64,000 nucleotides of DNA from Crambe crambe (taxonomy: Eukaryota > Porifera > Demospongiae > Poecilosclerida > Crambeidae): assembly GCA_963924555.1 (NCBI GenBank), contig OZ004589.1, positions 4,030,001 through 4,094,000 on the forward strand, read 5' to 3'. Below, in pieces: positions 60,486-64,000 of this stretch. The translations under genes were made by a program, and so were the position numbers. The notes under the pieces are model-generated. The model had not been told where the DNA came from. It saw only the letters and a program-made list of their open reading frames with translations, and ran no database searches. Every line of letters begins with the position of its first letter. The stretch's first letter is position 1.

Positions 60486-60977
60486 ATGGATGCAAGTCAC
60501 AGGTCACCTGTTCAAGTCAATACTAAATCAAGGTTTTTATTCCAACACCCTGCACACCATTCAAGCTGTGTAAAAATCGGTGGTGGTATTGTTAGAAACA
60601 GAAATTCAGCTTTTGGCACATCCATTGCAAGTTCTGATTTTGTGACCATTCCATTCCGAAAATGGCTCAATTGCTTATCAGATCCACCAGTGAAAATTAG
60701 TTCTCCATCAGACCAGCATACGAATTCTTCCTCAGGCAAGCCACCAGTCAATTCCACCAGTCAATTCTTCCTCACCAGTCAATTCTTCCTCAGGCAAGCC
60801 ACCAGTCCATTCTTTCTCAGTCAAGCCGCCAGTCGATCCTTCCTTAGTCAAACTGCGAATCAAATCTGCCCTTTTCTTCTTCAATCCACCCATCATTTAT
60901 TACTGGTAATATTTCCTCGGTTCAGCCACCAGTTTCAAGTAAGCACCACCAGTGAACTGAATTTTCTTGTGCAGTGA
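60486..60977 (+). pseudogene. Ser/Pro-rich linker region
   Basis: A 163-aa open frame with repeated words CCAGTCAATTC and CAGGCAAGCCACCAGTC. The alternative frame gives NSSSGKPPV and SVKPPVDPS repeats, as expected of a disordered Pro/Ser/Val linker just before a kinase domain. Which frame was used is unclear. Confidence 0.35.
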
Positions 60978-61038
60978 CTATATACCAATTTTTGTGTGGT
61001 AGGTACTATCATAATGACCCCATAATTTGTTGTTGTAG

Positions 61039-62530
61039 CTATGCTGTTTACTGAGAAAGATATTTTAATTAAGAGCTACTGAAAATTTTTCTCAAGTGCT
61101 TAAACTTGGAACCGGAGGGTGTATAAAGGCTGGATTAATGGGTTCTACGTATGTTGCAGTTAAAAATTTTAACTGAGGTGTGAATATTTTTATGCTGCTG
61201 ATAGAGAGCTCTCTAATTGTCTATAATTTCTGTTAAGGATGTTGCAGTGTCTATGGCTAAGAAAGGTCATCATGTCCCTGAATTCTTTACTTTGGATGGC
61301 CAGCTTGAGACTGAAATAAAAGCACTTAACAAGTAAGAACTACGTATGCATATGATTATAATGCAGGTTTGTTTTATCTTAGAAGTTTAGTGCACTTGAT
61401 GGGATATTGTTTAAGACCACCTACTTTGATATATAAATTCATGGAAGAAGGAAGTCTTTATAATAAGCTTTTGGGGAGAGTGAGTAAGTTAACTTCTTAG
61501 CCAAATTGTTCATTAACATGGCACAAGTTAATTTCTCTTTGCTACTTTTACATACCTTAGCCAAACTGTTCATTAACATGGCACCATAGGTCTAAAATAT
61601 TGAAGGATGTCTGTCATGGACTTGTGTGGCTTCATGGTGCTATCCCCCCACTGTTCATGGAGATGTGAAGGCGTAATAGTGTTGCATCTATAGTATCACT
61701 GCTTTGATAATTATTTTTCATCATGTCCCCATAGACCGATATTTTACAGCTAAGCTTGGGGATTTTGGGTTTATACAAGAATTACCATTGTCTACCTCTA
61801 GTCACACCATGGTTACAGCTGTCACAGTTGCAAAATCTCCCACCAAAGCATGATACTTGTCATGTATCGCCTAAAAATGACGTGTATTCATATGGAATTG
61901 TAAGTCACGTGTACACTTACGATATTTATAGTCACCAGAATTGTACGATATCATTAGGTCAGTCTTGAAACATTCAGTGGCCAAAAGGCATTTGACAAAG
62001 ACAGGGAAGACCAATTGCTGGTAATTTTTCTTTTTATTGTAAGTATATTAGCTTGTTGATACATTCAACGTCATACAGGCTGAACACCTTGATGAAAAGA
62101 GGAAAAGCATTGATGGCTACAAAACCATGGAAGCTGGCGAACTGCCTCACTTAGTCAAGCACAGAAGAGGGCTTCGAGTGAAATGGTACGGATTGTATTC
62201 TAGGACCATAGTTAAACTTGCCATGAATACAGAGCCCATAAGGAGAATGCCATATAAAATTTGGTCCCTAATAATATGTATTCCTTGCCTTGCAGTGATG
62301 ACCTCCATTTAAGCTTTCTTCCTTTGTTTAGTTACACCATCTGGATTTACTACTTTATTACTGTATCCTTACAAAATTATGCTAACCAGTTTTCACTATA
62401 TCCAGTGTTTACCCACCTTCTAACAAGTACTTATACTATGTCTGATGAATTCACCATATTGTTTGATAGCCCCAGAGATTATCTGGCAAAGACAGAATCA
62501 CTTACAGATTTCATTATCATACCTTGTTAG
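61039..62530 (+). pseudogene. IRAK/TKL-type protein kinase pseudogene
   Basis: Exon-like pieces: 61039-61184, 61238-61332, 61383-61479, 61561-61670, 61735-61899, 61958-62020 and 62079-62275. In order they give ATENFSQVLKLGTGG and VAVKNF (Gly-loop and catalytic Lys), LVHLMGYC and YKFMEEGSLYNKL (hinge region), LTWHHRSKILKDVCHGLVWL, a shifted HGDVK (catalytic loop with His-Gly-Asp, as in IRAKs), KLGDFGF, PKNDVYSYGI and ETFSGQKAFDKDRE. Damage: a one-base shift before ATENFS (about 61070), one in a C6 run before HGDVK (about 61647), and a stop after DFGF replacing the GT-GY-APE segment. Introns remain, so this is a decayed duplicate, not a retrocopy. In living relatives the kinase would act in Toll/IL-1-type signalling. 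Confidence 0.7.
61496..61590 (+). repeat. 62-bp-spaced duplication spanning kinase exon 4 acceptor
   Basis: CTTAGCCAAATTGTTCATTA...ATGGCAC occurs at about 61496 and again at about 61556, so the CTTAG acceptor and the first bases of the exon are duplicated. Confidence 0.8.
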
Positions 62531-64000
62531 CTATTGAAATGCACATACTATACTTGTAATAATTTCTTCTGTAGGAACTCCTCTTTTTAACACCATGAAA
62601 TGTATGCACTCCAGAATGAGCTTGTATGGCCACTAAGAATAATAAAAGTACTCAATTAGAACTGCATGTTGAATCTGAACCGATTCATTGCTTGGTGGGT
62701 TAACCTTCATCCATTAGTCTGGTCCTCACGTGCTTCATATGCTTGGCCTGTGAAGCTATATGTACACCCATGGACTGCACTTAGAGAGAGAAAGAAAAAT
62801 GAGATCTACACTACCCCTCTCTCCCCCCAAAAGGAAGAATATTTGACTGTGGCTCAGATTACTGTAAGGGGCACCACTACGTCAGATAAATATTATATTC
62901 AACAATATCTGGCTGATCGGCTTTTTTGAAGATCAAAGCCGTGCAGCTTTTCCTGTCGGCCAGCCGCTTCGGCTTGTACTCTGTCTTGCATCGGTCATCC
63001 TTATGGTTCCTTAAATACAATGTTTTTCTTTACATCTATTTTGTATCTCCAGGCAAAGGCAGTGCTTGTTAAATCATTGAGGTGAAACATAATTATTGTA
63101 AAACATGTGTCATGTGAGCAAACATTTGCTTGGCTTTCCAGATATAGCTATTACATTGATTATTATGGCCATCTACTCCTATTACTTAGGTATAAGAAGA
63201 TATCGAACATAATGATTCATCACCATTTCTAGTTCCCGGGGGGGGGGGGGGGGGGGGGGTGGGAATAGGGCCTGCTATACACTGATACACAAGAATACTG
63301 GGGTGTGTGATTAATATTTTTAAGATAGAAGTTTGGTTCGGAACTTGCAAATTCACTTGAAAAAAGAGCAGTGCCTGCCAATTAAACCAGGGTAGACATA
63401 TAGTCTCGCAGGCCAGACCCTTTACCAAAGTAAAGGTGTGTCTCCCACAAGTAGTCTCTCTCGAACCAGAAGAGTCTGTGCTACCAAATGCTTTCCTTCC
63501 TGCTGCTGACTGTTGCTTCCTGGCTGGCAGTCAGAAGACCAGCACTGTGCTGGTAGTAGCTCCACTCAATTGCTCAGATGGTAACCAGGTTGAAACTGAT
63601 GTAGTAATCTTTCTGACACAGCAGGATTGTCGAGAGCATCCCTCTACCTAGACAGGCTTCAGGATCACAAAAAAAGACACTGTCAGTGCAAAGGATCAAG
63701 AGATCCGATTTCACACCTGGCTGACTTCTTGTGCATGCGCAATCAGTGTATACCAGGCCCCATTTCTACCTGCGAAGAGAAGAAATCAATACATCTTTTG
63801 ATCCTATCCATTGAAATTAATCTAGACTGTTATGGATTAGAATTAAAGGATAAGAATACTAGTGACATTGATGTGATTACTGTACATTAAAATCGACAAT
63901 ATATTTGGATATAAAAAATTACATTTGCACAGTGACATGTCATGATAATTATGTATTATGTCAACCGTAATGATAATAGCTAATGTATAATTTAGCTATA
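62531..64000. other. Right end, no gene recognised
   Basis: The 87-aa ORF 62666-62929 and the two ORFs at 63436-63890 have no family features. A TAGTCTCGCAGGCCAGACC word at 63401-63419 also occurs in variant form near 30568. A G22 run lies at 63238-63259. Confidence 0.45.
63238..63259 (+). repeat. G22 homopolymer
   Basis: Twenty-two consecutive G preceded by CCC. Its length is likely to be unstable or mis-sized in the assembly. Confidence 0.95.

Noticed and set aside
1..64000. CRISPR arrays, operons, Shine-Dalgarno sites
   Set aside because: The window is eukaryotic with spliced genes; the direct repeats present have irregular spacing and no associated cas genes.

Overview
This is a window of a metazoan nuclear genome, most likely a demosponge. 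It is AT-rich, with tightly spliced genes (many introns of 52-90 bp), GT-AG splice sites, frequent AGCTAGCT-type words, and a dense scatter of short foldback elements (MITEs) and decayed transposon ORFs of kinds common in poriferan and cnidarian genomes. The species assignment is inference; no rRNA or organellar marker is present.

Two intact genes stand out. (1) A plus-strand 12-TM major facilitator gene (exons 5603-8101, 5' end not found) resembles lysosomal MFSD8/CLN7. (2) A minus-strand gene runs from 44497 down to 8226 (about 36 kb) in 11 coding exons that join in frame to exactly 1500 nt (499 aa plus stop). It encodes a homologue of C9orf72, the DENN-module protein of the C9orf72-SMCR8-WDR41 autophagy/lysosome complex. 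Its 3' end converges on the MFS gene with only 124 bp between the stop codons. The exon chain was rebuilt by hand from splice sites, phase and remembered similarity to human C9orf72.

The long C9orf72 introns act as a transposon trap. Intron 10 (8467-17055) holds a nearly complete 5.86-kb DNA transposon (10675-16535) with 15-bp terminal inverted repeats, a TGTA target duplication, an internally inverted segment and a 42-bp hairpin. Intron 9 holds another fragment of that protein family, a Crypton-like tyrosine-recombinase relic, a minisatellite and two foldback elements. Intron 5 holds microsatellites and several repeats, introns 3 and 4 hold one MITE each, and intron 1 holds a repeat-rich ORF relic, LINE fragments and several MITEs.

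Left of the MFS gene (1-5602) there is no recognisable gene but a nested set of inverted-repeat elements. From 46 to 57 kb the sequence is mainly short interspersed repeats and palindromes, with one possible first exon of a minus-strand gene (53905-54107). The right end (57.2-62.5 kb) holds an rve-integrase transposon relic followed by a multi-exon, frameshifted IRAK/TKL-type kinase pseudogene. No RNA gene or CRISPR array was found.
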